A DNA stretch of 64,000 nucleotides from Bacteroidaceae bacterium (GCA_021768245.1 JAETNO010000012.1:1-64000), one strand, 5' to 3'; shown: positions 1 to 8,314, numbered from the stretch's first letter. The notes: generated by a model from the letters alone, not told the origin. Numbers and translations: made by a program.

Positions 1-110
1 GAAACTGTTGGACGAATACATCAAAAGGAATTATTGATTTCCCCTGATTCATCACCCAAAATGTCCACATGGAACTTTGTTATGATAAAATATCACCCCA
101 AATGTCCACA
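1..110 (+). mobile_element. Probable right end of an IS21-like insertion sequence (partial)
   Basis: The window opens in the last codons of a reading frame that stops at 35-37. This is followed by two near-identical 20-bp direct repeats (51-70 and 92-111, one mismatch). The outer copy finishes in TGTCCACA, so the element would end in CA and, read from outside inwards, begin TGTGGACA. Multiple subterminal repeats and TG/CA ends after the last gene are typical of IS21-family elements. The transposase genes lie outside the window, so the family call is inference and the exact end (about 110) is a guess. Confidence 0.4.
2..37 (+). CDS. C-terminal tail of an unidentified protein (partial, 5' end outside window)
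   Basis: Reading from base 2 gives KLLDEYIKRNY and a TGA stop at 35-37. Eleven residues are too few to name a family. Its position just inside the terminal repeats of a probable IS21-like element suggests the helper ATPase IstB, which is the distal gene in such elements. This is context only; the frame may also be fortuitous. Confidence 0.25.
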   Translation, partial: KLLDEYIKRNY

Positions 111-111
111 T
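51..111 (+). repeat. Two 20-bp direct repeats at the putative IS end
   Basis: Copies at 51-70 and 92-111 share the core ATGTCCACAT preceded by ATCACCC(A/C)AA and differ at one position. Their starts are 41 bp apart. The outer copy coincides with the presumed element end. Such tandem subterminal repeats are transposase-binding sites in IS21-family elements; here that role is inferred. Confidence 0.6.
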
Positions 112-176
112 CGCCCGGATTCCTACAACGCACAAGTCAGCTACGGGCATAAAAAAAGCGTGGAACGATGTTCTTG

Positions 177-350
177 TTTATCTTCAAGGAGGCATCGCCA
201 AACGCCTATTCACGAAATAAACAGTCCACTCCCACGCCTCATCGGATATCGATACCCCTTGTCGGGGAGTGGATATGCGACAAGCATGAGCGTTCATGAC
301 TGCTCTCTCCTTCGTGAATTTGAAATTGGCGATTTCCTTGAAAGGATAAA
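177..350. repeat. Large imperfect inverted repeat in the accessory edge
   Basis: The arms at 177-216 and 311-350 pair over about 40 nt with small bulges. Shared blocks are TTTATC, TCAAGGA, ATCGCCAA and ATTCACGAA. A second stem lies inside the loop (CCACTCCC at 226-233 against GGGAGTGG at 265-272), so the whole 174 bp could fold into one long hairpin. It lies between the putative IS end and the HipBA-like module and does not overlap a convincing gene. It could be a MITE remnant, an attachment or recombination site, or a structured RNA; nothing decides between these. Confidence 0.55.
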
Positions 351-529
351 GCATTAAACGCTTAAAATATGTTCGCGCAAAATCATGCGCATCGCAAAAC
401 TATATATAAATTGTCACTCCGGCAAGTTTTCGCCTGAAAATCTGACGGAATATGAAAAAAACGATATAAAATTTTGATGTTAGTATTGCTGATTATAAAT
501 TAATTCATTAACTTTACAACAAACAATAT

Positions 530-537
530 TATGTTTG
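530..537 (+). promoter_or_regulatory. -7 promoter element of the hipB-like gene
   Basis: TATGTTTG matches the Bacteroidota -7 consensus TAnnTTTG. It places the transcription start near 544, just ahead of the ATG at 559. No clean TTTG is seen at -33. The element overlaps a possible TTG start at 535 and so argues against that start. Confidence 0.5.
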
Positions 538-558
538 TATAAGCTAAACACAAGACTA

Positions 559-876
559 ATGAACAATATTTTAGCAATTATCCCTCCTACGCCTAACGAG
601 GTTGAAGATGAAATTGCTGCAAAAGTGAAGGCACGGAGACTTGAACTGAATCTCACCCAGGAAGGAATGGCCATCAGATCAGGGTTGAAGTTCTCCACCT
701 ACAGACGGTTTGAGCAGACCGGCGAAATTTCGTTGCGGGGTCTGCTCCAGATTGCCTATGCCCTCAACGCCATTAAAGATTTCGATGGTCTTTTCGCCAC
801 GAAACAATATCAGTCGCTTGAGGATGTATTGAATGAAAGCACTAATAAACGAAAACGCGGGAAAAAGAATGGATAG
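559..876 (+). CDS. HipB-like XRE-family antitoxin/transcriptional regulator
   Basis: Small DNA-binding protein of 105 residues. The centre (roughly residues 18-75) is a helix-turn-helix of the XRE/Cro type, with KARRLELNLTQEGMAIRSG followed by a second helix containing FSTYRRFEQTG. The C-terminus is basic (NKRKRGKKNG). Its stop codon overlaps the ATG of a HipA-like kinase by 8 bp, the usual antitoxin-toxin arrangement, so it probably binds its own promoter and neutralises the kinase. I chose ATG 559 rather than TTG 535 because a promoter element covers the latter. An isolated regulator role is possible but less likely given the coupling. Confidence 0.8.
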   Translation: MNNILAIIPPTPNEVEDEIAAKVKARRLELNLTQEGMAIRSGLKFSTYRRFEQTGEISLRGLLQIAYALNAIKDFDGLFATKQYQSLEDVLNESTNKRKRGKKNG

Positions 877-1960
877 TATAAAGCAAATAGAGGTTTTCTA
901 CGGGAAGAGACTTGTCGGAAGGCTTGCAATGACATACAAAGGCCTCTGTGCATTTGAGTATTCGCCGGAATGGATTGCCGGCGGATTCTCAATTTCGCCA
1001 TTTGAACTCCCCCACCACAAGGGTGTGTTCATAGCGAGACCGACACCCTTTGAAGGCGGTTTCGGGGTCTTTGACGACAGTCTTCCCGACGGATGGGGAT
1101 TGCTTGTACTCGACCGCTATCTTCGGAAAAAGGGAATCAGGCCGGAAACTTTGACACTGCTCGACCGGCTTGCCCTTGTCGGAACAACAGGGCGGGGAGC
1201 ACTGGAATTCAAACCGGACAGAAGCGTTGTGACCGGGAGCGAATATTCCGATTTTGAAAAGCTGGCATTGGAAGCAGAGCAGATTCTCGACAGCGAGGAT
1301 TATACCGGGAAAGGAATTGACGAATTCCAGATGCGAGGTGGTTCTCCGGGAGGTGCACGCCCCAAAATATTCACCCGCTACGAGGGACGCGAATGGCTTG
1401 TGAAATTCAGAGCCAAAGGGGATTCCCGAAATATCGGAATGGAAGAATACCGATATTCAAAGATTGCGAGAGAGTGTGGCATAGAAATGCCGGAAACAAG
1501 AATATTTGAAAACAAATATTTCGGTGTCGAGCGCTTTGACCGCACTTCCGACGGAAGCAAACTGCATGTGGTGAGTGTCGCCGGCCTGTTGGGAGCCGAC
1601 TATCGCCTGCCGAGTATTGACTACACCCATATTTTCAAAGTGAGTTCTGCCCTCACAAAAAATATGGCGGAAATGTGGAAGATATATCGCCTAATGGTTT
1701 TCAACTATCTCATACACAACAGGGATGACCATGCAAAGAATTTTGCGTTCCTATATAAAGAGGGTGAATGGCGATTCGCACCGGCTTTTGACCTTCTCCC
1801 GAGCAATGGCTTCAATGGCTACCATACAACCTCAATCAACGACAGCATCACACCCTCAAGAGGCGACTTGCTCGCAGTAGCGCGAATAGCCGGACTCAAG
1901 GAGAGCGAAGCCGCCAAAATCTATGACGAAATAAGCCATATCATCATAGACAGGAGTTAG
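869..1960 (+). CDS. HipA-like serine/threonine kinase toxin
   Basis: A 363-residue protein with the HipA N-terminal domain (about 1-115, GGFGVFDDSLPDGWG) followed by the HipA kinase domain. A glycine/serine loop GGSPGGARPK lies near residue 157, the catalytic segment HNRDDHAKNF near 283, and FDLLPS takes the place of the kinase DFG motif. All expected catalytic features are intact. E. coli HipA phosphorylates glutamyl-tRNA synthetase and causes growth arrest; the target here is unknown. ATG 869 overlaps the upstream regulator stop by 8 bp and is preferred over 833, which would give a 44-bp overlap. It ends 25 bp from the convergent DUF4831 gene. The location beside an IS end fits an acquired module. 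Confidence 0.85.
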   Translation: MDSIKQIEVFYGKRLVGRLAMTYKGLCAFEYSPEWIAGGFSISPFELPHHKGVFIARPTPFEGGFGVFDDSLPDGWGLLVLDRYLRKKGIRPETLTLLDRLALVGTTGRGALEFKPDRSVVTGSEYSDFEKLALEAEQILDSEDYTGKGIDEFQMRGGSPGGARPKIFTRYEGREWLVKFRAKGDSRNIGMEEYRYSKIARECGIEMPETRIFENKYFGVERFDRTSDGSKLHVVSVAGLLGADYRLPSIDYTHIFKVSSALTKNMAEMWKIYRLMVFNYLIHNRDDHAKNFAFLYKEGEWRFAPAFDLLPSNGFNGYHTTSINDSITPSRGDLLAVARIAGLKESEAAKIYDEISHIIIDRS

Positions 1961-1985
1961 CCGACCTGAAGATAGCCCGACAATA

Positions 1986-3074
1986 TCACCGGGCGGTGCC
2001 GAGTTCGCGGATGGAGCCGGTGAGGGGGTTGAAGTGGAGGTAGGAGGGGGATTTTTTGTCGGTGAAAAGCTTGGGGTCGAGACCGAACACGACTCCATAT
2101 TGTGCGACGTCGAACTCATCCTCCACCAGCGTGCGGTCGTCATAGCTCAGACTGACACGTGCCGAACCGGGAATACGGTAGGCAACACCGCCTTTGGGGA
2201 AAGTCTTTGCCTCTCCTTTTTCGTTGACAGGCAGTTCGCCTCGGGTGACAGGCGTAATGGATATATATATGGGTGCGCCAGAGAGGTCTGTGGCGTCCAC
2301 GAGTCCGTCGACAGCCGACAAGCGCGCCACAATCATCCTCGACGGCTCTCCATCGTCGGGAAGATAGACCGTAAACGTGCGCACCTCAATGGATTTCTGA
2401 ACCGTGCCGAGGAACATCGCCGTCAGAGCCTCTTCCTGCTGCGCAAGCTGGTCGAGCGCGAGTTTCATCGCCTCGCCGTCGGAGGGCATCGCATCGGCCT
2501 GCCCCGATATGATTTCACTGCGGTTGGTGCGGAGCTCATAAATCTTCTCCGCCGCGAGCTGCGCGCGTTTGGCCGAGGATTTACTCTGAATCATCTCGGG
2601 AGTCACAGCCTGCTGTGCCACGGGAGTCTGTAGGATTGTAGGCTTCGGAGCCACCGCTTCAGGCACCGGAGTGAAGTCGACAGTGGCCTCATAAGCATCA
2701 TCGTTGACTGAAAGCGGGAAATTTTCATCGCTGACCATCATGAACGTACCATTGCCCCCCTTGAAAGTCGCAAGATAACGCTCTTCCTCATCGGCAACCG
2801 CTATGGGGTTGACAACAGCCTGAGTCATATGCCACTCCGTGGAAGCCTTCTGCACGGGCTGGGCGTTGAGATATTTGCGCGCATACTGATAGAATTCACC
2901 CGGAGTGCTCACTGTCTTCTCAACAGCGATGCTGACTTCGAAAGCCGTGAGAGGGAGGGTATATACGAGACCATACTCGCTCGCCTTGGTGGCTGTGAGT
3001 TTTGACGAAGTCTGTGACATGACCGGAGAAACAGTCGATGCGATAAGGAGCAGGAAGAAATATATTCGGTTCAT
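1986..3074 (-). CDS. DUF4831 family exported protein
   Basis: A 362-residue protein with an N-terminal signal peptide (MNRIYFFLLLIASTVSPVMSQ). The rest resembles the DUF4831 family found in Bacteroidales: YGLVYTLPLTAFEV near the start, a charged helical stretch with LRTNRSEIISGQADAMPSDG in the middle, and a C-terminal RIPGSARVSL segment. No catalytic motif is visible. No biochemical function is known to me for the family. It lies 77 bp downstream of the NAD(P)HX repair gene on the same strand and may be read from that promoter. It is probably periplasmic or surface-located. Confidence 0.75.
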   Translation of the reverse strand: MNRIYFFLLLIASTVSPVMSQTSSKLTATKASEYGLVYTLPLTAFEVSIAVEKTVSTPGEFYQYARKYLNAQPVQKASTEWHMTQAVVNPIAVADEEERYLATFKGGNGTFMMVSDENFPLSVNDDAYEATVDFTPVPEAVAPKPTILQTPVAQQAVTPEMIQSKSSAKRAQLAAEKIYELRTNRSEIISGQADAMPSDGEAMKLALDQLAQQEEALTAMFLGTVQKSIEVRTFTVYLPDDGEPSRMIVARLSAVDGLVDATDLSGAPIYISITPVTRGELPVNEKGEAKTFPKGGVAYRIPGSARVSLSYDDRTLVEDEFDVAQYGVVFGLDPKLFTDKKSPSYLHFNPLTGSIRELGTAR

Positions 3075-3151
3075 TTTTGACTGAAAATCTTAAATTTTTA
3101 GATTGTGGTGATTTGAGACGGCCTTACTGTCTGACATTTGATTGAAGCAAT

Positions 3152-4666
3152 TCAGGCCATGATTTCCTTTATGGCTTTACCGACGGAGGCCGCGATATCG
3201 GCAGCCGTAGTGCCATAGTCACCTTCGCTGCGGGCGGCGATGTCGCCTGCAAGACCATGGATATATACCCCGGCAGTGGCTGCCGCCTCCGATTTGTAGC
3301 CCTGGGCAAGCAGTGAGGTGATTATGCCTGTGAGCACATCGCCGCTTCCGCCCGTGGCCATCGCCGCCGACCCCGTGGAGTTGAAAAATACTTTCCCGTC
3401 GGGACGCACCGTGGCGCTGTAGTGGCCTTTGAGCACGATTATGAGCTTATATTTGTGAGCGACCTCCAGGGCCTTGAGCAGACGCACTTCAGCCGAGGCC
3501 TGCGAGCCGAATATCCGGTCGAATTCACCCGCATGCGGCGTAAGAATCGAACCGGGAGTGATATGGTCAATCAACGAAGGATTGCGGGCTATAATGTTGA
3601 GGGCATCCGCGTCGAGCACCATCGGGCGTTTTATGGTCTTTATGAGGGTTTCGAGAGCCCCCTTGGTGGCATCGTTCGTACCGATTCCGGGGCCTACGCC
3701 GATCGCGGTATAGCTGAAGCGCGGAGTCATGTCGGAAATCACAATGTCGTTTCTGTCGGGCGAGAACAGGGCCTCTGGCACAGCAGTCTGAAGCACATTG
3801 AAACCGCAGCGGGCGGAATGGACGCTGAGTTTACCGACCCCGGCGCGCAGGGCACCACGGGCGGCCAATACAGCAGCCCCCATCATGCCATAGCAACCCG
3901 AGATGAGCAGCGCATGGCCGAAATCGGCTTTGGAGCAGAAATCGGGACGCACTTTGAGCACACGCTTCACGTCGTCCTTCTCGATATAGAAATATTTTGT
4001 AGGTGTCTCCTCTATCGCGCGACGGCTGAGACCGATATCAACCACTTTCCATTTTCCGACCAAATCGGCATTGTCGCTAAGGAAAAACGCAAGACGCGGG
4101 AACTGCACGGCGACGGTATAGTCGGCGTGGACCACATTGCGGGCGAGAACACGGGTGTTCCAATCGCCGAACATGCCCGAAGGGACATCTATCGACAGCA
4201 CCGTGGCACCGGACTCATTGATATAGCGGGCCATGGCCATATAGCCACCCTCGAGTGGATTATGAAGCCCGGTGCCGAAAAGGCCGTCGACAACAAGATG
4301 GTCGGCGGTCAAGGGAGGGATGTGTGCGGTGTGGACAATCTCGGTCATGGAGACATTACCGAGACTCATGAGCTCCTCACGGGCAAGGCGGCAGTCACGC
4401 GAAAGCGAATCACCCTTCACATTTATAAGCACCACATGGGTATTGAAACCGGCCTCGATGAGCAACTTCGCCACAATGAGTGCGTCGGCGCCATTATTGC
4501 CGGCCCCGGCAAAGACCATGGTCGGCTTCGAAGGGCTCCAACGTGATATAATCTCACCCACCACCCCCTCGGCGACGCGATGAATCAGCTCCTGCGAGCT
4601 GACACCCTCGTCGTCAATCGTATAGCGGTCAATTTTCCTTATGTTTTCGGTCGTAAAAATCTTCAT
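3152..4666 (-). CDS. nnrD: Bifunctional NAD(P)H-hydrate epimerase / ADP-dependent NAD(P)H-hydrate dehydratase
   Basis: Cytosolic metabolite-repair enzyme of 504 residues that restores damaged NADHX and NADPHX. The N-terminal half (about 1-210) is the epimerase domain, with AGAGNNGADALIVAKLL and LSIDVPSG. The C-terminal half (about 225-500) is the ADP-dependent dehydratase, with LDADALNIIA, LTPHAGEF and the nucleotide-binding GGSGDVLTGI. The N-to-C fusion order is that of E. coli YjeF/Nnr. I start at ATG 4666 (MKIFTTENIRK) because a consensus promoter lies just upstream and the eight extra residues of the longer frame are not typical. Confidence 0.93.
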   Translation of the reverse strand: MKIFTTENIRKIDRYTIDDEGVSSQELIHRVAEGVVGEIISRWSPSKPTMVFAGAGNNGADALIVAKLLIEAGFNTHVVLINVKGDSLSRDCRLAREELMSLGNVSMTEIVHTAHIPPLTADHLVVDGLFGTGLHNPLEGGYMAMARYINESGATVLSIDVPSGMFGDWNTRVLARNVVHADYTVAVQFPRLAFFLSDNADLVGKWKVVDIGLSRRAIEETPTKYFYIEKDDVKRVLKVRPDFCSKADFGHALLISGCYGMMGAAVLAARGALRAGVGKLSVHSARCGFNVLQTAVPEALFSPDRNDIVISDMTPRFSYTAIGVGPGIGTNDATKGALETLIKTIKRPMVLDADALNIIARNPSLIDHITPGSILTPHAGEFDRIFGSQASAEVRLLKALEVAHKYKLIIVLKGHYSATVRPDGKVFFNSTGSAAMATGGSGDVLTGIITSLLAQGYKSEAAATAGVYIHGLAGDIAARSEGDYGTTAADIAASVGKAIKEIMA

Positions 4667-4691
4667 AGCGTAAAATGCGTAAATGCCCACG

Positions 4692-4723
4692 CAAATTTAC
4701 GAAACAAGCCCGTATCCCCCAAA
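4692..4723 (-). promoter_or_regulatory. Promoter of nnrD
   Basis: On the minus strand a TTTG (4720-4723) and a TAAATTTG (4692-4699) are separated by 20 nt, an exact match to the Bacteroidota -33/-7 arrangement. Transcription would start near 4685, leaving a leader of about 19 nt before ATG 4666. The element lies between the divergently read end of the HAD gene and nnrD. Confidence 0.75.
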
Positions 4724-4800
4724 CATAGAGCACTAAAAAATAGAGACCAGCCAATAAGGCAGGCGAATCCGACAACCCGACAAGATTCAGCTACGGAAAA

Positions 4801-5460
4801 TCAGACCGCCTCATAGTCAAGCGAAAATCCGTCGAGGGCATTGACAAGTGCCGGAGTAGGATTGACAAGAAGACGTTTTATCCCCGGGAGAGACAGCAGC
4901 GGAAGGTCGTCTTCGTGGTCAGTGGCAACGAGGGCTATTTCCCATCCATATTTTTCAGCCAGCTCAATTGCCAAATCACGCTTACGCACTCCACGGGCCT
5001 CCTTGTATGTAGCCACACTGTCTGACATCGGGGTGGCAATACAAGCATCAAATCCAAGTTCGTCACATAATTTCCCGACATAAATTTCAGGGGCAGCCGA
5101 AGCGATTACAAGAACCCATCCCTCAGTCCTCAACCTCTTAAGACGGTCGATCAGAGGGCTACGCAGATGGCTGATTAGCCGGCTGACAACGCAATCCAAA
5201 TCACAATCATCAAGCGAAGATATAGCCATGAGATGGACAGGATGTTTCATCCTGACATGACTTATCACTCCCATACGCCTCATCGCGAGCAACCCCAACA
5301 GGCGAGCAAGCGTCAAAAACCGGCGTCTGCGCCGAAGTGTCTGCGACAGATAAAGGATGAACAGATGAAGTGAGTTGTTATCAATCAAAGTTCCGTCAAG
5401 ATCGACAATCGCCACCTTCCGCCTTTCTCCCTGACTTTCGTGAGTCATATTGTAATTCAT
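4801..5460 (-). CDS. HAD-superfamily phosphatase
   Basis: A 219-residue haloacid-dehalogenase-type hydrolase. Motif I is DLDGTLID near residue 20, with the nucleophile and acid aspartates. Motif II is the SAAPE region, and motif IV is DHEDDLPLL near the C-terminus, which binds magnesium. The helical insert after motif I puts it near the phosphoserine-phosphatase-like HAD-IB group. It is the last gene of an ATGA-coupled trio (glycosyltransferase, phosphoribosyltransferase, phosphatase), so its start was set to ATG 5460, overlapping the preceding stop. The coupling suggests it dephosphorylates the product of the phosphoribosyltransferase; the substrate is inferred, not seen. Confidence 0.8.
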   Translation of the reverse strand: MNYNMTHESQGERRKVAIVDLDGTLIDNNSLHLFILYLSQTLRRRRRFLTLARLLGLLAMRRMGVISHVRMKHPVHLMAISSLDDCDLDCVVSRLISHLRSPLIDRLKRLRTEGWVLVIASAAPEIYVGKLCDELGFDACIATPMSDSVATYKEARGVRKRDLAIELAEKYGWEIALVATDHEDDLPLLSLPGIKRLLVNPTPALVNALDGFSLDYEAV

Positions 5461-6068
5461 TTTACTTTCTTCGCATCCATTGACCATGGGAACCTTATCA
5501 AATCTTTATACATGGAATAGTCCGGTGTAATCAATGGTTTTGGAGTAGTCACCGTGATTGCGGCAGTCCTTATTTCCGCTTCAGGATTAGCCTCCCGCAA
5601 AGCCTCCGCGACAGCAAGCATAGTTGCCCCGCTGTCGACAGCATCATCAACAATCAAGACTTTCCTGCCTTTAAGACACTTTAGTGTCGGCGACAGGGAT
5701 TCAGTAAGCATCGCTTTTCTCGCAGTGATATCCTCAGGCGAGATTCTATGCCATCTCAAAGCCATTGACTCAACCATTCTGATTCCATTGAGAATCCATA
5801 GCGGCATGTGTGACAAGAAACCTTTAAGCCCTTGCTTCATCGAAGTTGTAGGGCGATGCAGCTCAACCATAGCCACTGCCGGCGATGGCCGGCTACCTTC
5901 AGAGAATTCTCCGGTATGCAATGTCGACCACATGTTGAGAGCCACAAATTCACCGCCCGTCCTGATTCCGACTATGATTTCAGGTATAAAACCTGAATCC
6001 ATAACGTGCTTGAACAAGCGTTGGCAGGCCTCAGTGAAGTCGGCTATTTCAAGTGTGATTACTTTCAT
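5457..6068 (-). CDS. PRPP-dependent phosphoribosyltransferase
   Basis: A 203-residue type I phosphoribosyltransferase. The PRPP-binding signature VLIVDDAVDSGATM is intact near residue 140, and IIVGIRTGG near residue 33 is the other conserved loop. The middle contains a hydrophobic region and a HRPTTSMKQGLKGF stretch that I do not recognise from purine or pyrimidine salvage enzymes. It sits between a family 2 glycosyltransferase and a HAD phosphatase with 4-nt overlaps on both sides. This points to a glycan or lipid acceptor rather than a nucleobase. Assignment to the fold is firm; the acceptor is unknown. Confidence 0.8.
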   Translation of the reverse strand: MKVITLEIADFTEACQRLFKHVMDSGFIPEIIVGIRTGGEFVALNMWSTLHTGEFSEGSRPSPAVAMVELHRPTTSMKQGLKGFLSHMPLWILNGIRMVESMALRWHRISPEDITARKAMLTESLSPTLKCLKGRKVLIVDDAVDSGATMLAVAEALREANPEAEIRTAAITVTTPKPLITPDYSMYKDLIRFPWSMDAKKVK

Positions 6069-7021
6069 CTGTATATGAAACGTGAAATCAGTTCAAAAAT
6101 ACTGCGCCCGGCATAACTGACAAGTATTCCGAGTTTATTCTTAAATCTCACATCAGGATTTGTAAGACTCGCCTTGCGGTATTCTTTAATCAGGGCCCAG
6201 CATGAATCGGCAACTGCGGCATACTTCCCGTCAATGTCATGTACAGCTATAAGCCCGAGCATATTGAAATTGGCACTGAGTCGTCGGTCGCGTGCGGCAG
6301 GGAGCAGAGAAGGATGATGCACTGCCATATAACTCTCAATGCGACGGGTCACATCAAGCACATCAAATCTTTTAGGAGAGAACACGGTGGTTAAACTCAT
6401 ATCGTTCGGACGGTAGAAGTATACTTGCGCATCCGTCACCGCCACATTGTCAACCTCGTCAATCAGACGGTATATTATGTCAAGATCCTCATAGGTTATT
6501 CCTTTTCTAAACCTCATATTATCAAATATATGACGGTCATAGAGCTTCCCCCAAGGGGCGGGAACGATTGATTTCTGGTAGAGCATCTCTTCGATTGCCT
6601 GGGTCTTACCCGCTATATGCCACCTATGCCCACCGCCATGACTGATACTCATTTCTGATTTCCGGGAGAAAGAGCCAACCGACAACCGGCAGCCAGTGCT
6701 CCTGACCCCATCCAAAAGGATTTCAAGCGAATCCCTGTAAAGGCAATCGTCTCCATCAAGAAAACAAAGATATTCTCCCTGCGATTTCTCAATTCCGAAA
6801 TTACGGGCATCGGAAGGGCCCCCGTTCGGTTTGGAGAAAAGCCTGATTCTCGAATCAAGCTCGCTATACCGGGCAGCGATTTCAAGGGTCGAATCAGTCG
6901 AACCGTCATTCACGACAATAATTTCGATATCGCGGAATGACTGCGAGACAGCACTCTCAAGACATTTCCCAAGATACGTCTCTACATTATAAGCAGGTAT
7001 TATGACTGAAATAACCGGCAT
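6065..7021 (-). CDS. Family 2 glycosyltransferase
   Basis: A 318-residue cytoplasmic GT-A glycosyltransferase. The N-terminal nucleotide-sugar domain starts PVISVIIPAYNVETYLGKCL, carries VNDGSTD and the metal-binding FLDGDD near residue 93, and a PWGKLYDRHIF acceptor-side segment in the middle. It resembles the WcaA/EpsJ-like enzymes of capsule and exopolysaccharide synthesis. No membrane segment is obvious. It heads a translationally coupled trio with a phosphoribosyltransferase and a HAD phosphatase, and an ORF6N gene ends 26 bp upstream. Sugar donor and acceptor cannot be read from the sequence. Confidence 0.87.
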   Translation of the reverse strand: MPVISVIIPAYNVETYLGKCLESAVSQSFRDIEIIVVNDGSTDSTLEIAARYSELDSRIRLFSKPNGGPSDARNFGIEKSQGEYLCFLDGDDCLYRDSLEILLDGVRSTGCRLSVGSFSRKSEMSISHGGGHRWHIAGKTQAIEEMLYQKSIVPAPWGKLYDRHIFDNMRFRKGITYEDLDIIYRLIDEVDNVAVTDAQVYFYRPNDMSLTTVFSPKRFDVLDVTRRIESYMAVHHPSLLPAARDRRLSANFNMLGLIAVHDIDGKYAAVADSCWALIKEYRKASLTNPDVRFKNKLGILVSYAGRSIFELISRFIYR

Positions 7022-7047
7022 AGAAGTCTCAACAATTTAACCATTCA

Positions 7048-7608
7048 TCACTTATCCGACTTGCGCCGTTTGACAGTGTGCTTAAGTTTAAGCACGGCAA
7101 AATTCAGTTCAAGGGTCGTCTCTGAATCAGTCGTAGCCAGACTTTCATCGAGAAGGTCTGACAGTATTTCCCCGCTCTGTCTTAATAAGGTCTTTTTCCC
7201 GACTTCATCTGCAGGAGTCAGCTCGGTCAACGCCGAGACTGTCCGCGAGAGCTCACGCAGACGAGCGAAAGTTTCGACAATCCCGATTGTAGTACGCGTG
7301 GCCATCGGACTTTTCAGGATGGTAGCCAACATGTATAACCCTTTCTCAGTGAAAGCCTTGGGCAATACCCTCGATTTAGTTGAGAGATTTGCGGTCGAAA
7401 ATTTCGACCGCAAATCGTCAATATCCTCTTTGCCGAGTTCCAGTATATATCCTTGAGGGAATTTATCAGGATTATTTCTGACAGCCTCATTCACACGTTT
7501 AGTCTCAACATGATATAAGCGGGCGACATCGGCATCAAGAATGACCCTCTGACCCCGGATTTCAATTATCGAACTTTCAATCTCGGAATATGTAACTATT
7601 TTTTCCAT
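7048..7608 (-). CDS. ORF6N domain-containing protein
   Basis: A 186-residue protein whose first 90 residues match the ORF6N domain: IEIRGQRVILDADVARLYHVETKRVNEAVRNN, then FTEKGLYMLATILKS. ORF6N is a DNA-binding-associated domain first noted in phage and viral proteins and common as chromosomal genes in Bacteroidota. The C-terminal half is helical and charged, with a basic end (KHTVKRRKSDK). I use ATG 7608 (MEKIVTYSE); the longer frame to 7704 would overlap the DUF4923 gene. It may be co-transcribed with the glycosyltransferase trio. The function is unknown. Confidence 0.75.
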   Translation of the reverse strand: MEKIVTYSEIESSIIEIRGQRVILDADVARLYHVETKRVNEAVRNNPDKFPQGYILELGKEDIDDLRSKFSTANLSTKSRVLPKAFTEKGLYMLATILKSPMATRTTIGIVETFARLRELSRTVSALTELTPADEVGKKTLLRQSGEILSDLLDESLATTDSETTLELNFAVLKLKHTVKRRKSDK

Positions 7609-7666
7609 GGCAGATATATGAATAGGTTTGTAGTATTGCTTTACAACAGAGGATGCGGCTCCCCGG

Positions 7667-8314
7667 TCACTTCGCAGCTTTATCAGCCTGCCGTTGCAGT
7701 TCAAATCCGGCTGTCATGCCGTCATATTTATTAAGGAGGGTCGAGACACCCTTTATAGTTGAATTACCGGTAAGTTTTCCGGCCTTCTCAATAAGTGTCA
7801 TAAGCTTGCTGACATCGAAGGTGAGCTCCATCTTGTCACCATTGAGAGTGACATAGGCCTCCATCGAACCGACATTTATTTTTTTAAGGGCCTTGAACTG
7901 AAACACGAAATTACCCGACTTTTCATTTTTGCTTATCGTTCCGGTCAGATTGGCCATTTTTGCCTTGAAAGTGAAGGTTGAATCCTCGGAAATTGTCATT
8001 ACGAGCGATGTCAGTCCGGCTGTGCGATAGTAAGGTTCAAGTTTCGACTCTACCTGGGTGGCAGCCGCAGCTCCTCCTGCTTTCAACAACAGATTATCGC
8101 TTTTGAAGCTGACTGCAGGGCCGGAATATTTCCATGTGCCTGTCATTTTTTCAATCGTCAGCGATGAAGAACCCACGCCGAACTTATTCGCAAGTCCCGA
8201 AAGGAGGTCTCCGAGACCTCCGGACTTACCTGCTTTGGTCTGTGACATCACATCGGTAGCCGACAGAATAAGAATTGCAGCAAGAAAGATTCTAAAAAGT
8301 TTATTCATAAGCAT
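7667..8314 (-). CDS. DUF4923 family exported protein
   Basis: A 215-residue protein with a signal peptide (about 1-24, ILSATDVMSQ). It belongs with the DUF4923 proteins of Bacteroidales: a glycine-rich LGDLLSGLANKFG stretch, then a lipocalin-like region containing GTWKYSGPAVSFKSDNLLLKAGG and TFTFKAKMANLTGT. The GTW motif and the alternating beta pattern suggest a small beta-barrel in the periplasm or outer membrane, which is inference. Two ATG codons six bases apart (8314, 8308) could both serve as start. Confidence 0.75.
   Translation of the reverse strand: MLMNKLFRIFLAAILILSATDVMSQTKAGKSGGLGDLLSGLANKFGVGSSSLTIEKMTGTWKYSGPAVSFKSDNLLLKAGGAAAATQVESKLEPYYRTAGLTSLVMTISEDSTFTFKAKMANLTGTISKNEKSGNFVFQFKALKKINVGSMEAYVTLNGDKMELTFDVSKLMTLIEKAGKLTGNSTIKGVSTLLNKYDGMTAGFELQRQADKAAK

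Noticed and set aside
177..350. Integron attC site
   Set aside because: I did not find the paired core sites (GTTRRRY and its partner) at the expected ends of the palindrome, and no integrase is in the window.
34..357. A 107-codon open frame at the left edge
   Set aside because: It covers the direct repeats and the large palindrome, has no ribosome-binding site, and its composition is not protein-like.
3422..4546. A 374-codon frame on the plus strand opposite the NAD(P)HX repair gene
   Set aside because: It is the antisense shadow of a well-supported enzyme, with no domain of its own; similar long shadows occur opposite susC (61117-61935) and bioA (30722-31639).
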